In this document: positions 50,401 to 59,916 of the stretch, in pieces
Layout: each line of letters starts with the position of its first letter
Numbering within the stretch: position 1 is the stretch's first letter
Assembly (NCBI RefSeq): GCF_003258295.1
Contig: NZ_QKYN01000086.1
Location: 1 to 64,000, forward strand
Direction: 5' to 3'
DNA from: Streptacidiphilus pinicola
GTDB taxonomy: Bacteria > Actinomycetota > Actinomycetes > Streptomycetales > Streptomycetaceae
Length of the DNA: 64,000 nt
The notes under the pieces: model-generated
What the model saw: only the letters and a program-made list of their open reading frames with translations
What the model was told of the DNA's origin: nothing
The model's database searches: none
Translations under genes and position numbers: made by a program

Positions 50401-52551
50401 ATGGCTGACAAGTCGAGCAACGCCTCAGGGGCCGCCGGCAGGGCACCGTCGGCCGACCGGCCCGAGCAGATTCGGAACGTGGTGCTGGTCGGCCACAGCG
50501 GAGCGGGGAAGACGACGATCGCCGAGACCCTCGCCCTGGCCACAGGGGCGATCAACCGGGCCGGCCGGGTTCAGGACGGCACGACCGTCTCCGACTACGA
50601 CGAGATCGAGCACCGCCAGCAGCGCTCGGTCCAGCTCTCGCTCGTCCCGCTGGAACACGCGGGCTTCAAGATCAACCTGCTGGACACCCCCGGCTACGCC
50701 GACTTCACCGGCGAGCTGCGGGCCGGACTCCGAGCCGCCGACGCCGCGCTCTTCGTCGTCCCGGCCAACGAGGGGATCGACGGCGCCACCCGCGGCCTGT
50801 GGGACGAGTGCGCCGCGGTGAACATGCCCCGCGCCCTGCTCGTCACCAAGCTGGACGCCCCCCAGGCCGACTTCGACACCACCGTCGAACGCTGCCGCGA
50901 GGCGTTCGCCCCGGAGGCCCCCGACTCGGTCCTGCCGCTCTACCAGCCGCTGCGCGACGGCCCGCCCGGCTCCGACGGCACCCCCACCGCGACCGGCCTG
51001 GTCGGCCTGCTCAGCCGCCGCCGCTACGACTACGCGAGCGGGAAGCGCGTCGAGACCGACGCCGGCCCCGAGCTCACCACGGAGATCGGCCCCGCACGGG
51101 AGCGGCTGATCGAGGCCGTCATCACCGAGAGCGAGGACGAGACGTTGATGGACCGCTACCTCGGCGGCGAGACCATCGACACCAAGACCGTCATCGACGA
51201 CCTGGAGAGCGCCGTCGCACGCGGCCACTTCCACCCCGTCATCGCCGTCCTCCCCGCGGCCGAGGGCTCCAAGGAGGGCATCGGCACGGCGGAGCTGCTG
51301 GAGCTGATCACCTCGGCGTTCCCCTCGCCGGTCGAGCACGTCACCCCCGTCCACGAGGGCGAGGAGGCCCTCGGCTGCGACCCGGCGGGGCCGCTGGTGG
51401 CACAGGTCCTGAAGGTCACCTCCGACCCGTACGTCGGCCGGCTCACCCTCTGCCGCATCTTCTCCGGCACGCTGCGCCCCGACGGCCAGGTCCACATGGC
51501 CGACGCGGACACCGACGAGCGCGTCGGCGCGCTCTCCTCCCCCTTCGGCAAGACGCTCCGCCCCGTCCCGCAGGCCGTCGCCGGCGACATCGTCTGCGTC
51601 GCCAAGCTCACCCACGGCATCACCGAGGACACCCTCAGCCTCCCCGACCACCACGTGGGCCTCGACCACTGGGCACTCCCCGAGCCGCTGCTGCCCGTCG
51701 CCATCGCGGCCCACAGCAAGGCCGACGAGGACAAGCTCTCCCAGGGCCTCGCCCGCCTCGCGGCGGAGGACCCCACACTCCGCCTGGAGCAGAACCCGGA
51801 GACCCGGCAGCTGGTCCTGTGGTGCCTCGGCGAGGCCCACGCCGACGTCATGCTGGAGCGCCTGCGCGGCCGGTTCGGCGTCCACATCGACACCGTCGAC
51901 TACATCGTCCCGTTCCGCGAGACCATCGCCGGCCACGCGACCGGACGCGGCCGCCACGTGAAGCAGTCCGGCGGCCACGGCCAGTACGCCATCTGCGAGA
52001 TCGAGGTCGAGCCGCTGCCCACCGGGAGCGGCTTCGAGTTCGTCGACAAGGTGGTGGGCGGCGCGGTCCCGCGCCAGTTCATCCCTTCGGTGGAGAAGGG
52101 CGTCCGCGCGCAGCTGGCCCGCGGGGTCGCGGCGGGGTTCCCGCTGGTCGACGTGAAGGTCACACTGGTCGACGGCAAGGCCCACTCCGTCGACTCCTCC
52201 GACGCCGCGTTCCAGACCGCCGGCGCGCTGGCCCTCCGGGAGGCCGCGACGGACAACGTCCGGCTGCTGGAGCCCGTGGCGGAGGTCCACGTCCTCGTCC
52301 CCGACGACTACGTGGGCGCCGTCCTCAGCGACCTCTCCAGCCGCCGCGGCCGCGTCCTCGGCACGGAGCCTGTCGGCACGGGCGGGAGGACCGCGGTCCA
52401 CGCGGAGGTCCCGGAACTCGAGATCGTCCGCTACGCCGTCGACCTCCGCAGCCTCAGCCACGGCGCCGGCTCCTTCACCCGCGCCTACGCCCGCCACGAA
52501 ACCCTCCCGGAGGCGATCTCGCACAAGGTGCTCAGAGCCGCGGAGAAGTGA
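50401..52551 (+). CDS. Elongation factor G paralogue EF-G2 with altered catalytic motif
   Basis: A 716-aa translational-GTPase-like protein with all five EF-G domains. G1: GHSGAGKT; G4: TKLD. G3 is DTPGYADF: the catalytic His of canonical DTPGH is Tyr99. Switch I lacks the RGITI motif (here RSVQLS). Domain IV/V: HVKQSGGHGQYAICEIEVEPL and YVGAVLSDLSSRRGRVLGTE are EF-G-like. This matches the mycobacterial FusA2/EF-G2 class, reported to lack ribosome-stimulated GTPase. ATG 50401 has GGGAGGAG 9 nt upstream. It is not in the rpsL-rpsG-tuf operon, so it is not the main EF-G. Confidence 0.92.
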   Translation: MADKSSNASGAAGRAPSADRPEQIRNVVLVGHSGAGKTTIAETLALATGAINRAGRVQDGTTVSDYDEIEHRQQRSVQLSLVPLEHAGFKINLLDTPGYADFTGELRAGLRAADAALFVVPANEGIDGATRGLWDECAAVNMPRALLVTKLDAPQADFDTTVERCREAFAPEAPDSVLPLYQPLRDGPPGSDGTPTATGLVGLLSRRRYDYASGKRVETDAGPELTTEIGPARERLIEAVITESEDETLMDRYLGGETIDTKTVIDDLESAVARGHFHPVIAVLPAAEGSKEGIGTAELLELITSAFPSPVEHVTPVHEGEEALGCDPAGPLVAQVLKVTSDPYVGRLTLCRIFSGTLRPDGQVHMADADTDERVGALSSPFGKTLRPVPQAVAGDIVCVAKLTHGITEDTLSLPDHHVGLDHWALPEPLLPVAIAAHSKADEDKLSQGLARLAAEDPTLRLEQNPETRQLVLWCLGEAHADVMLERLRGRFGVHIDTVDYIVPFRETIAGHATGRGRHVKQSGGHGQYAICEIEVEPLPTGSGFEFVDKVVGGAVPRQFIPSVEKGVRAQLARGVAAGFPLVDVKVTLVDGKAHSVDSSDAAFQTAGALALREAATDNVRLLEPVAEVHVLVPDDYVGAVLSDLSSRRGRVLGTEPVGTGGRTAVHAEVPELEIVRYAVDLRSLSHGAGSFTRAYARHETLPEAISHKVLRAAEK

Positions 52552-52574
52552 TCATCAGCCGGTGGCAGCACGCC

Positions 52575-52598
52575 AGGGGCGCGGGGAACCGCGCCCCT
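52575..52598. terminator. Palindromic repeat acting as bidirectional terminator
   Basis: AGGGGCGCGG, loop GGAA and CCGCGCCCCT form a perfect 10-bp hairpin between the convergent EF-G2 and DCC-protein genes. It is also a copy of the dispersed repeat core, suggesting that these repeats serve as terminators. Confidence 0.75.
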
Positions 52599-52625
52599 CG
52601 GGTGTCCCCGGCGCCGACAGGCGCC

Positions 52626-53033
52626 CTAGCGGGGCCCGAGCGCGCAGGCGGGCGTTCCCCCTGGCAGACGGTGGCGGTTCGCGGCGACGAGACGGTAGAG
52701 CGCCGCCGTGGCCACCCGGACGCCCGGGAGGAGCGCGGTCGCGCCGAGGAGGACCCACGGCACCCGGCGGGTGCGCAGCAGGACCTTCGCGGCCGCGTCC
52801 GCGCCGCCGTGGACCTGGCCCGTGGGGGTGATCCAGAGGATCTCGCGTTCAGCGCGCTCGCGCGTGGCCGCGCCGCCGGTGAACGCCGCGAGCGCGTCCA
52901 TGTCGGCGAACTGGAACGGGATCGACGCCCAGCCGTCCGTACCCAGCAGGCGCTCGCCGAACTGCAGGGAAGATGTGCAGAACGCACAGTCGCCGTCGAA
53001 GATCAGGACCGGCGTGCCCGCGGTGATGTCCAT
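52626..53033 (-). CDS. DCC-family thiol-disulfide protein (DUF393)
   Basis: A 135-aa protein. The N-terminal LIFDGDCAFCTSS supplies the DxxCxxC (DCC) motif of the DUF393 family, predicted to have thioredoxin-like redox chemistry. The rest (FADMDALAAFTGG; ALYRLVAANRHRLPGG) matches the family layout. ATG 53033. Single gene convergent with EF-G2; role unknown. Confidence 0.88.
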   Translation of the reverse strand: MDITAGTPVLIFDGDCAFCTSSLQFGERLLGTDGWASIPFQFADMDALAAFTGGAATRERAEREILWITPTGQVHGGADAAAKVLLRTRRVPWVLLGATALLPGVRVATAALYRLVAANRHRLPGGTPACALGPR

Positions 53034-53131
53034 ATCCGTATTGTCGCAGCTCCCGCTGACATGGCGTGATCCACAGCGATACGCTGACAGCGCACGCCCG
53101 TTGACACGCGTTCAGGGGAGGAACCGCGACG

Positions 53132-54769
53132 ATGAGCGATGGACCCTTCGGGCCCCAGGTGCTGCGGACCGACCCGTCGCCGAGCTCCGGGGCCACGACC
53201 TCCCTGTCGTCCATGGCCTACCGGGACGGCGACTTCAAACAGCTGGTGGATCTGCATCCGGAGACCAAGTCCAAGCCGGGGCGGATCAAGCTGCTCGCCC
53301 CGAACCTGGGCGAGGCCTTCTGCGAGGCGCTGATCGCGCGCACGCTGAGCGTCAAGCGCAAGCCGATCGTGCCGTCGTACGGGCTGCAGCCGCGCATCGT
53401 CGTCGAGCACGCGCTGGAGGCGGAGGACGTCCGGCACCAGCGGGACAAGCAGCTCACGCTGGTCGCGGTGGTGTTCGGGCTGCTGTTCCTGCCCGGCACG
53501 CTGCTGTGGCTGCTGGTGTTCGAGCTGGCCCGGCGCGCGCCGGAGAAGAGCCGCGAGCTGTACCAGAACCTCGGCATCGTCGTGGTCGTGCTCATCGCGG
53601 GCCTGCTGGCGTGGCATCCGGGGAGCGTCACCGGGTTCTGGGGGATGTACCTGCGGGTGATGACGATCGTGCCGCTGGTCGGCTGGTACCTGGCGCGGCG
53701 GATCTGCCTCAACACCGCGCAGAAGCTGCGCGACCGGTGGAACGGGCTGCTGGACGGCACCGCGGTCGGTCCGACCGTGCCCGGTGCGGTGCCGAAGGGG
53801 CCGGACGACCACAAGGCGGAGAACCAGCGGATGCGGCTGGCGGAGCTGCTGGCCGAGCAGGACACCAACATCGGGCACTACGCGGGCGCGAAGGGCATCC
53901 TCGGGATCGGGCCGCGCTGGGGCTCGTGGAGCCTGGCGGAGCAGCTGACCCCGGCGGAGGGGCACCAGGAGATCCGGCCGTTCCACAACTTCGACCTGAT
54001 CCGCAAGATCGAGGAGCATCTGCACCGGCTCGGGCGCAGCGCGGTCGCCGAGGGCGGCATCCCGGGTGTCCGGGTGGACCACTGGGTGCTGCTGCCGGTC
54101 GGCGAGGGCGCCGACGAGATCTCCCGCCCCGCGGGGCCGGACATGGACGGGCACCGGATGCGCTCGGTCGCGGTCGCCGACCTGGCGAACAAGCAGACCT
54201 TCGGCGAGGGCCCGCGCCACTACCTCGGCGCCCAGTTCGTGCTCTGGAACGGGCAGTTGATCGTCACCCTGATGGCGAACGTCTCCGTCCTGCACGACAC
54301 GCTGCGCATCGAGGTGACCGGGCACGCGCTCGGCCCGGTCAACCCGCTCTTCGGCAAGAAGGCGGCGCCGCCGGAGAAGACGGTGGCCAAGCGGGGCAAG
54401 TTCTGGGAGGAGGTGACGATCCAGCTGCCCATCGTGGACAACGCCGAGGTCGTCCGCCTCGCCACCCGCGCGCCGTTCACCTGGCCGTGGAGCGCGACGC
54501 TGCTCAACTGGCTCGGCGGCTCGGTCAAGCTCCCGGAGCCCTTCGGCATCCGCTCCGCGTGGGCGGGCCGGCCGTGGACCCACCGCTTCATGGCGGACGA
54601 CGCGATCCGCGTGGCCACCCCGTTCCTCCGCGCCTGCCACGCGGGCACGATGGAGCTCCTCGCGGACCACGACGTCAACCTCGAACGCTTCCAGGCCCGC
54701 TCGCAACTCCTCGGCGCCGAGGTCCAGGGCGTCCGCCCCTTCAAGGCCGACGTCTACGACGCGGACTGA
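53132..54769 (+). CDS. Unrecognised 545-aa membrane protein
   Basis: I do not recognise a family. Residues 1-100 are soluble, then three hydrophobic stretches lie at about 108-132 (LTLVAVVFGLLFLPGTLLWLLVF), 145-163 (LGIVVVVLIAGLLAW) and 170-187, followed by a long C-terminal cytoplasmic-type region with no catalytic motif I can name. The C-terminus contains HNFDLIRKIEEHLHRLGRSAV and DHWVLLPVGEGADEISRP. The ATG at 53132 follows GGGGAGGA about 10 nt upstream. Codon use matches its neighbours. It is likely a conserved Streptomyces protein of unknown function. Confidence 0.8.
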   Translation: MSDGPFGPQVLRTDPSPSSGATTSLSSMAYRDGDFKQLVDLHPETKSKPGRIKLLAPNLGEAFCEALIARTLSVKRKPIVPSYGLQPRIVVEHALEAEDVRHQRDKQLTLVAVVFGLLFLPGTLLWLLVFELARRAPEKSRELYQNLGIVVVVLIAGLLAWHPGSVTGFWGMYLRVMTIVPLVGWYLARRICLNTAQKLRDRWNGLLDGTAVGPTVPGAVPKGPDDHKAENQRMRLAELLAEQDTNIGHYAGAKGILGIGPRWGSWSLAEQLTPAEGHQEIRPFHNFDLIRKIEEHLHRLGRSAVAEGGIPGVRVDHWVLLPVGEGADEISRPAGPDMDGHRMRSVAVADLANKQTFGEGPRHYLGAQFVLWNGQLIVTLMANVSVLHDTLRIEVTGHALGPVNPLFGKKAAPPEKTVAKRGKFWEEVTIQLPIVDNAEVVRLATRAPFTWPWSATLLNWLGGSVKLPEPFGIRSAWAGRPWTHRFMADDAIRVATPFLRACHAGTMELLADHDVNLERFQARSQLLGAEVQGVRPFKADVYDAD

Positions 54770-54776
54770 TCTCGGC

Positions 54777-54929
54777 CCAGCGCCGACAGGAGTGGGCGTG
54801 GCGGTCGGGCTGCGGGTGCACGATGACCGACGCGGGAGCGGCCGCCGAGGTGTAGCCGGCGCTGTAGCTGAGCAGTTGGTGGACGTCCGCAGCGCTCACG
54901 CCGTGGCGGTCGTGGCGCTTGTACGGGCA
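54777..54929 (-). pseudogene. Fragment of a PD-(D/E)XK nuclease-like gene (McrC-like C-terminus?)
   Basis: Reading minus-strand codons in the frame of the adjacent HIT gene, after its stop, gives CPYKRHDRHGVSAADVHQLL followed by SYSAGYTSAAAPASVIVHPQ. This resembles the KYK...ADxYQLLxYA...VxLVHP block of McrC-type and similar restriction nucleases. The segment has no start codon and no intact domain, only about 50 codons, so it is at best a remnant left by gene loss. It accounts for most of the 190-bp gap between the unknown membrane protein and the HIT gene. It was found by eye and may be chance. Confidence 0.35.
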
Positions 54930-54959
54930 CCGTGCGCGGGTCGGAGTCCAGCCGGTGGA

Positions 54960-55505
54960 TCACTCCGGCCAGGCGTCGGCGATCAACTTGCGGGTGTCGC
55001 CGAGCATCTGTGGGAGCACCTTGACGTGGCCGACCACCGGCATGAAGTTGGTGTCGCCGCCCCAGCGGGGGACGACGTGCTGGTGGAGGTGGGCGGCGAT
55101 GCCGGCGCCGCCGGCGGAGCCCTGGTTGATGCCGATGTTGAAACCGTGGGCGTTGGAGGCGGCGCGGAGGGCCGTCATGGCCTGCTTGGTGAGTTCGGCG
55201 ATCTCGACCGTCTCGTCCGCCGTCAGGTCGGTGTAGTCGGCGACGTGGCGGTACGGGACGGCCATCAAGTGGCCGCCGTTGTACGGGTACTTGTTGAGGA
55301 CCGCGTAGGCGTGGACACCGCGGCGGACGACGAGGCCGTCCTCGTCCGTCATGGCCGGGATCGCGCAGAACGGGCAGCCGTCGTCCGGGGCCGGGCCGGT
55401 GGGCTTGGACTCGCCCTGGATGTAGGCCATCCGATGCGGGGTCCACAGGCGCCCGAACCCGTCGGGGGCGCCCGCTCCGTACTGCTGTTCCGGCTCCGTC
55501 GTCAT
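54960..55505 (-). CDS. HIT-family nucleotide hydrolase/transferase
   Basis: A 181-aa histidine-triad protein. The triad is HLHQHVVPRW, with upstream CPFCAIPAMTD (Cys pair, possible metal site) and VLNKYPYNGGHLMAVPYRHV. Similar to AP4A phosphorylase-like HIT proteins that lie next to thrS and pgsA in actinobacteria. ATG 55505; an upstream ATG at 55517 is possible. Confidence 0.92.
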   Translation of the reverse strand: MTTEPEQQYGAGAPDGFGRLWTPHRMAYIQGESKPTGPAPDDGCPFCAIPAMTDEDGLVVRRGVHAYAVLNKYPYNGGHLMAVPYRHVADYTDLTADETVEIAELTKQAMTALRAASNAHGFNIGINQGSAGGAGIAAHLHQHVVPRWGGDTNFMPVVGHVKVLPQMLGDTRKLIADAWPE

Positions 55506-55523
55506 GCTGATCAGCATAGACGC

Positions 55524-55550
55524 GAGGGCGGTCCCGTCGGGACCGCCCTC
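55524..55550 (-). terminator. thrS terminator
   Basis: Perfect 12-bp arms GAGGGCGGTCCC (55524-55535) and GGGACCGCCCTC (55539-55550) around a 3-nt loop, 41 nt past the thrS stop and just upstream of the HIT gene start. Confidence 0.85.
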
Positions 55551-55590
55551 ACGATCACAGCAGTGGAGCAGGATCAGACCTGGCCGCTGC

Positions 55591-57567
55591 TCAGACCTGA
55601 ACCCTGCGCTCGACCACGTCGACCAGCTTGGCCAGGGCGTCGGCGCGGGAGACGCCGTTCTCCTGGGAGCCGTCACGGTAGCGGAAGGAGACCGTGCCGG
55701 CCGCCATGTCCTCGTCGCCGACGATGATCATGAACGGCGTCTTGAGCTTCTGGTGGTTGCGGATCTTCTTCTGCATCCGGTCACCCGAGGCGTCCACGTC
55801 CACACGCAGGCCCTTGGCCTTCGCCTCGCGGGCGAACTCCTGCAGGTACTCGACGTGGGCGTCGCCGATCGGGATGCCGACCGCCTGGACCGGAGCCAGC
55901 CACGGCGGCATCGCGCCGGCGTAGTGCTCCAGCAGCACCGCGAAGAAGCGCTCGATCGAGCCGAACAGCGCGCGGTGGATCATGACGGGACGCTGGCGCG
56001 AGCCGTCCGGGGCCGTGTACTCGAGGTCGAAGCGCTCCGGCAGGTTGAAGTCGACCTGGATGGTCGACATCTGCCAGGTGCGGCCGATCGCGTCCTTGGC
56101 CTGGACGGAGATCTTGGGGCCGTAGAAGGCCGCGCCACCCGGGTCCGGGACCAGCGGGAGGCCCTGCTTCTCGGCGGCCTTGCGCAGCGTCTCGGTCGCC
56201 TCCTCCCAGACCTCGTCCGACCCGATGTACTTCTCCGGGTCCTTGGTGGAGAGCTCCAGGTAGAAGTCGTTCAGGCCGTAGTCGCGCAGCAGGTCCAGCA
56301 CGAAGGTCAGCAGCGAGTCGAGCTCGTCCGCCATCTGCTCCTTGGTGCAGTAGATGTGCGCGTCGTCCTGGGTGAAACCGCGGGCGCGGGTCAGGCCGTG
56401 CACCACGCCCGACTTCTCGTACCGGTACACGGTGCCGAACTCGAACAGGCGCAGCGGCAGCTCACGGTAGGAGCGGCCACGCGCGTCGAAGATCAGGTTG
56501 TGCATCGGGCAGTTCATGGGCTTGAGGTAGTAGTCCACGCCCTCGTCGAGCTGCATGGGCGGGTACATGCCGTCGGCGTACCAGTCCAGGTGGCCCGACT
56601 GCTCGAACAGGGTGCCCTTGGTGGCGTGCGGGGTGTAGACGAACTCGTAGCCCGCCTGCTCGTGCCGCGTGCGCGAGTAGTCCTCCATCGCGCGGCGGAT
56701 GATGCCGCCCTTGGGGTGGAAGACCGCGAGGCCGGAACCGATCTGCTCCGGGATGGAGAAGAGGTCCAGCTCGGCGCCGAGCTTGCGGTGGTCGCGCTTC
56801 TCGGCCTCCTCGAGGAAGTCGAGGTACGCCTTCAGCTCGTCCTTGGACGGCCAGGCGGTGCCGTAGATGCGCTGCAGCATCGGGTTCTTCTCGCTGCCGC
56901 GCCAGTACGCGGCGGCGTTGCGCATCAGCTTGAAGGCCGGGATCAGGCGGGTGCTGGGCAGGTGCGGACCGCGGCAGAGGTCCTTCCAGCAGAGCTCGCC
57001 GGTCTTGGCGTCCAGGTTGTCGTAGATGGTCAGCTCGCCGCCGCCCACCTCGACGTTCGCGCCGTCCTCGGAGCTCGCGGAGCCCTTGAGGCCGATCAGC
57101 TCCAGCTTGTACGGCTCGCTCGCCAGCTCCTCGCGGGCGGCGTCCTCGGTCACCACGCGGCGCTGGAAGCGCTGGCCGCGCTTCTGGATCTCCTGCATCT
57201 TCTTCTCGATGACCTTGAGGTCCTCGGGAGTGAACGGCTTCTCGACGTCGAAGTCGTAGTAGAAGCCGTCCTTGATCGGCGGGCCGATGCCGAGCTTGGC
57301 CTCCGGGAAGACCTCCTGCACGGCCTGGGCCATCACGTGCGCGGTGGAGTGGCGCAGGATGTTGAGGCCGTCCTCGCTGGTGATCTCGACCGGCTCGACC
57401 TCGTCGCCGTCCTGCACGACATAGGTGAGGTCCTTCAGCTCGCCGCCGACCTTGGCGGCGACGACGGCGCGCTGGCCCTCGAAGAGCTCGGCGGCCGTCG
57501 TGCCCGTCGTCACCACGCGGTCTTCCCGATCGGGTTCGCGACTGATGACCACACGGACGTCCGACAC
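55591..57567 (-). CDS. thrS: Threonyl-tRNA synthetase
   Basis: A 658-aa class II synthetase. N-terminal TGS-type domain ([26 protein letters not shown]), editing domain with [11 protein letters not shown], catalytic core with zinc ligands Cys in [10 protein letters not shown], His in RGFTQDDAH and His in [13 protein letters not shown], and C-terminal anticodon-binding domain. Normal length. ATG 57567. No T-box-like leader is seen in the 249-bp upstream gap. Confidence 0.97.
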   Translation of the reverse strand: MSDVRVVISREPDREDRVVTTGTTAAELFEGQRAVVAAKVGGELKDLTYVVQDGDEVEPVEITSEDGLNILRHSTAHVMAQAVQEVFPEAKLGIGPPIKDGFYYDFDVEKPFTPEDLKVIEKKMQEIQKRGQRFQRRVVTEDAAREELASEPYKLELIGLKGSASSEDGANVEVGGGELTIYDNLDAKTGELCWKDLCRGPHLPSTRLIPAFKLMRNAAAYWRGSEKNPMLQRIYGTAWPSKDELKAYLDFLEEAEKRDHRKLGAELDLFSIPEQIGSGLAVFHPKGGIIRRAMEDYSRTRHEQAGYEFVYTPHATKGTLFEQSGHLDWYADGMYPPMQLDEGVDYYLKPMNCPMHNLIFDARGRSYRELPLRLFEFGTVYRYEKSGVVHGLTRARGFTQDDAHIYCTKEQMADELDSLLTFVLDLLRDYGLNDFYLELSTKDPEKYIGSDEVWEEATETLRKAAEKQGLPLVPDPGGAAFYGPKISVQAKDAIGRTWQMSTIQVDFNLPERFDLEYTAPDGSRQRPVMIHRALFGSIERFFAVLLEHYAGAMPPWLAPVQAVGIPIGDAHVEYLQEFAREAKAKGLRVDVDASGDRMQKKIRNHQKLKTPFMIIVGDEDMAAGTVSFRYRDGSQENGVSRADALAKLVDVVERRVQV

Positions 57568-57668
57568 CGGACTCTCCTGACTCTCGGTACCTCACGGAAG
57601 CGCAGCTGTCGACGCTGCGATCACGATGGTACCGACCCCGCGCCAGGATTCGCTCCCGCGCCCGGTTG

Positions 57669-57808
57669 CAGCACGCAAGGGGCGCGGGGAACCGCGCGCG
57701 TACCCACCCATCGGGGTCCCCCAGCCGAAGGCTGGGGGCGGACGGCCCTGGGCGCTCGGGATATCAAGACCCAGGGTGGCTTGTCGCGCAGTTACGCGCG
57801 CCCCCGGA
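57669..57808. repeat. Composite palindromic repeat element (BIME-like)
   Basis: This element fills most of the 248-bp gap between the 57816 gene and thrS. It begins with AAGGGGCGCGGGGAACCGCG (57677-57696) and ends with TCGCGCAGTTACGCGCGCCC (57783-57802), which are forward and inverse copies of the dispersed core. Inside are a 9-bp hairpin CCCCCAGCC-GAA-GGCTGGGGG (57718-57738) and a CCCTGGG/CCCAGGG pair (57745-57751, 57770-57776). The rest of the gap shows nothing I recognise. Confidence 0.7.
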
Positions 57809-57815
57809 CAGGGCA

Positions 57816-59096
57816 TCAGTCCGTCTCGTCCTCGGCATCCGCCTCGGGGGCGGAGCCCGCGCGGAGGCGGAGCGTTTTGGCGAGGCGGTCGCGTTCCGCT
57901 TCGTCGAGTTCGACCGGGGTCACGTCGCGCGCGGCCGCGACCCTGCGGAAGCCGCCCTTGCGTTCCAGCCGGCCCAGCAACCGGACGGGCGTCCCGTCCA
58001 GGTGCGCGGCGATCGCGACGCGGTAATCGGCGTCGGCGAGCTTGACGCGGACCTCGTCCACGTCCGCGCCGCTCAGGACGCGCAGCCGGACCGTGCCCTC
58101 GCCGCCGGGGACGGCGCGTTTGAGGCGGACCACCGCGCCGGTGAGCTCCACCTCGACCGCGGGCTCGCTGCGCTCCAGGCGCTCCGCCGCGGCCTCCAGC
58201 GCGGGCAGGTCGCCGGGCGAGAACTCGACCACCGGGCGGCGGCTGCCGAAGCCCGGGGGTGGTCCGACCTGCGCGGACCAGTGCAGGCTGACCCGCACGC
58301 CCTCGCTGCCGCGCACCAGCAGCACGACGGAGGCGATCAGCTCGCGGCTCAGCCCCAGTCGGACGCCGTTGTCGAACGCTTCCGTCTGACCGGTCGCCCG
58401 CTGCAGGTCGACGGCTTCGCGCAGCGCCTCCAGGGCGAGCACGAGGGTGGTCGCGGCGGGGCGCTCGGCCGGCGCCGGGGTGTAGGCGGTGAGCAGCCCC
58501 GCGCCCGTCCCGGGCGCGACGACCAGGACGCGGTCCAGGAAGCGGGCGGCGTGGCGGTCCAGCCGGGCGCCGAAGTAGGCGCAGCGGGCGCGGCCGGCCT
58601 TGGCCGCGGCCGCCAGCATCGCGGTCGCCGCCTCGCGCAGCTCCGTCTCGCTCCCCCACGGGACCGCGCCACCGACGCCGGGCACCTCCCGACGCCAGTG
58701 GATCTCGTCGCCGGGGACGAGCAGCGCCGCGAGGATGGCCCGGGCCGACGGCACGCCGGAGCGGGCCAGCGTCGTGAGGCTCTCCTCCAACAGGTCGACG
58801 CTGTCGTCGAAGCCGCGGTCGGCCGGTACCAGCAGGCTGGTGTCCGGCTCCAGGTCGTCCGGCGGCGCCCAGCGGCTGTACCGGCCGCCCGATCCGCCGC
58901 GGCGGACCCAGCCGTGCCGGGCCAGCAGGGTGGTGAGCACGCTCGGGTCGACCCGGGTCGCGTCGGGCACGGCCTGCTCGTCGTCGCCGGTCGCGTCGGA
59001 GTCCGCGAGGGGGGCGCGCGGCCCCCGCGCGTGGACGGCGGTGCGGCCCACGGGGGTCACCGCATCTGCCGTGGTGTCACGCCGCCTGGCTGTCAC
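57816..59096 (-). CDS. Unrecognised 426-aa protein cotranscribed with a DUF4365 gene
   Basis: No family recognised. Residues about 40-75 look like a winged-helix segment (DPSVLTTLLARHGWVRRGGSGGRYSRW), followed by a mixed alpha/beta region and a C-terminal stretch (PVRLLGRLERKGGFRRVAAARDVTPVELDEAERDRLAKTLRL). GTG 59096 has GGAGG 6 nt upstream; the longer frame to 59225 overlaps the DUF4365 gene. It is 43 bp downstream of that gene, so the pair is probably one transcript. Possibly DNA-interacting by context; not shown. Confidence 0.7.
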   Translation of the reverse strand: MTARRRDTTADAVTPVGRTAVHARGPRAPLADSDATGDDEQAVPDATRVDPSVLTTLLARHGWVRRGGSGGRYSRWAPPDDLEPDTSLLVPADRGFDDSVDLLEESLTTLARSGVPSARAILAALLVPGDEIHWRREVPGVGGAVPWGSETELREAATAMLAAAAKAGRARCAYFGARLDRHAARFLDRVLVVAPGTGAGLLTAYTPAPAERPAATTLVLALEALREAVDLQRATGQTEAFDNGVRLGLSRELIASVVLLVRGSEGVRVSLHWSAQVGPPPGFGSRRPVVEFSPGDLPALEAAAERLERSEPAVEVELTGAVVRLKRAVPGGEGTVRLRVLSGADVDEVRVKLADADYRVAIAAHLDGTPVRLLGRLERKGGFRRVAAARDVTPVELDEAERDRLAKTLRLRAGSAPEADAEDETD

Positions 59097-59139
59097 GCCT
59101 CGCCTCCCGGGCCGGTGGGGTCGCCCTCGATCGGGTCGA

Positions 59140-59703
59140 TCAGGGCCGTTCGCCCGCCCCCACACGCGCCATGATGGCGCACAGCGCGCGATCGTCGAAG
59201 ACATGCTGAGTCGGTATCCGGACATTCGTCCGCCGCCGCCCCGTCACCGGGTGGCCGGCCAAATTGACCCAGTAGCAGCAGTGCCGCAGCTCCAGCCGGT
59301 CCGGCCGGGCCAGCAGCCACTGGTCCACCTGCCGCGGGACCAGCATGACGACGAGTATCTTGTGCACCGCGACCCGGGGGTGGGCGAGTTTGCGCAGGTG
59401 CTCGTTGTCCAGCGTGAAGCTGAAGGACGGCCCGGAGGGATTCGGCGCGATCTGGTAGGTGCACTTCAACTGGACCTTGATGGTCACCTCGTCGTCCTCG
59501 ACGTGGAACGGACTGCCGTGGCTGAGGTGCCAGTCGATGCCGTTGTCGGGAAAGGGCGAGGCCAGCGCGCAACCCGCCGCCGCGGCCACCGCGTGCAGGT
59601 AGCCGACCTGCAGCGTCTCCATGCAGGACGTCACGGCCAGTTGGCCGCGTAACGTGCGCCCTTCGTCCGGTCGCTCGGCCGGCTCGGGCAGGGAGAATGC
59701 CAT
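59140..59703 (-). CDS. DUF4365-family protein, PD-(D/E)XK nuclease-like
   Basis: A 187-aa protein of DUF4365 type: RGQLAVTSCMETLQVGYLHAVAAAAGCALASPFPDNGIDWHL is the family's opening. Asp57 (GIDW), Gln78 and Lys80 (IKVQLKCTY) give the D-(20 aa)-QxK pattern expected of the PD-(D/E)XK nuclease superfamily. The ATG at 59703 gives the sensible start. It is first gene of the pair with the unknown 57816-59096 protein and divergent from an exonuclease gene. Confidence 0.78.
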   Translation of the reverse strand: MAFSLPEPAERPDEGRTLRGQLAVTSCMETLQVGYLHAVAAAAGCALASPFPDNGIDWHLSHGSPFHVEDDEVTIKVQLKCTYQIAPNPSGPSFSFTLDNEHLRKLAHPRVAVHKILVVMLVPRQVDQWLLARPDRLELRHCCYWVNLAGHPVTGRRRTNVRIPTQHVFDDRALCAIMARVGAGERP

Positions 59704-59916
59704 CACTGCCGCTCTCGGTCTGGGCGACGGGGACGTCCGACCGGCCCCGGACACCCCGTCAATTTCGGTCTTTCCAGGGGCCGGTGGCATGAAACGGGAA
59801 AGTGCCCGGCAGATCGATGATTGAACGCGGAAAGTGACCGGGTATCACCCGATCGTGAGCGCTTCGCGGTCCGACCCGGACGGCGAAGGGGACAGAAGCG
59901 CGGCAGGGGGTCGGAC

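Noticed and set aside
57568-57815. T-box or other riboswitch upstream of thrS (also considered for alaS and hisS).
   Set aside because: No T-box consensus or specifier structure; the hairpins in the thrS upstream gap are explained by the dispersed repeat.
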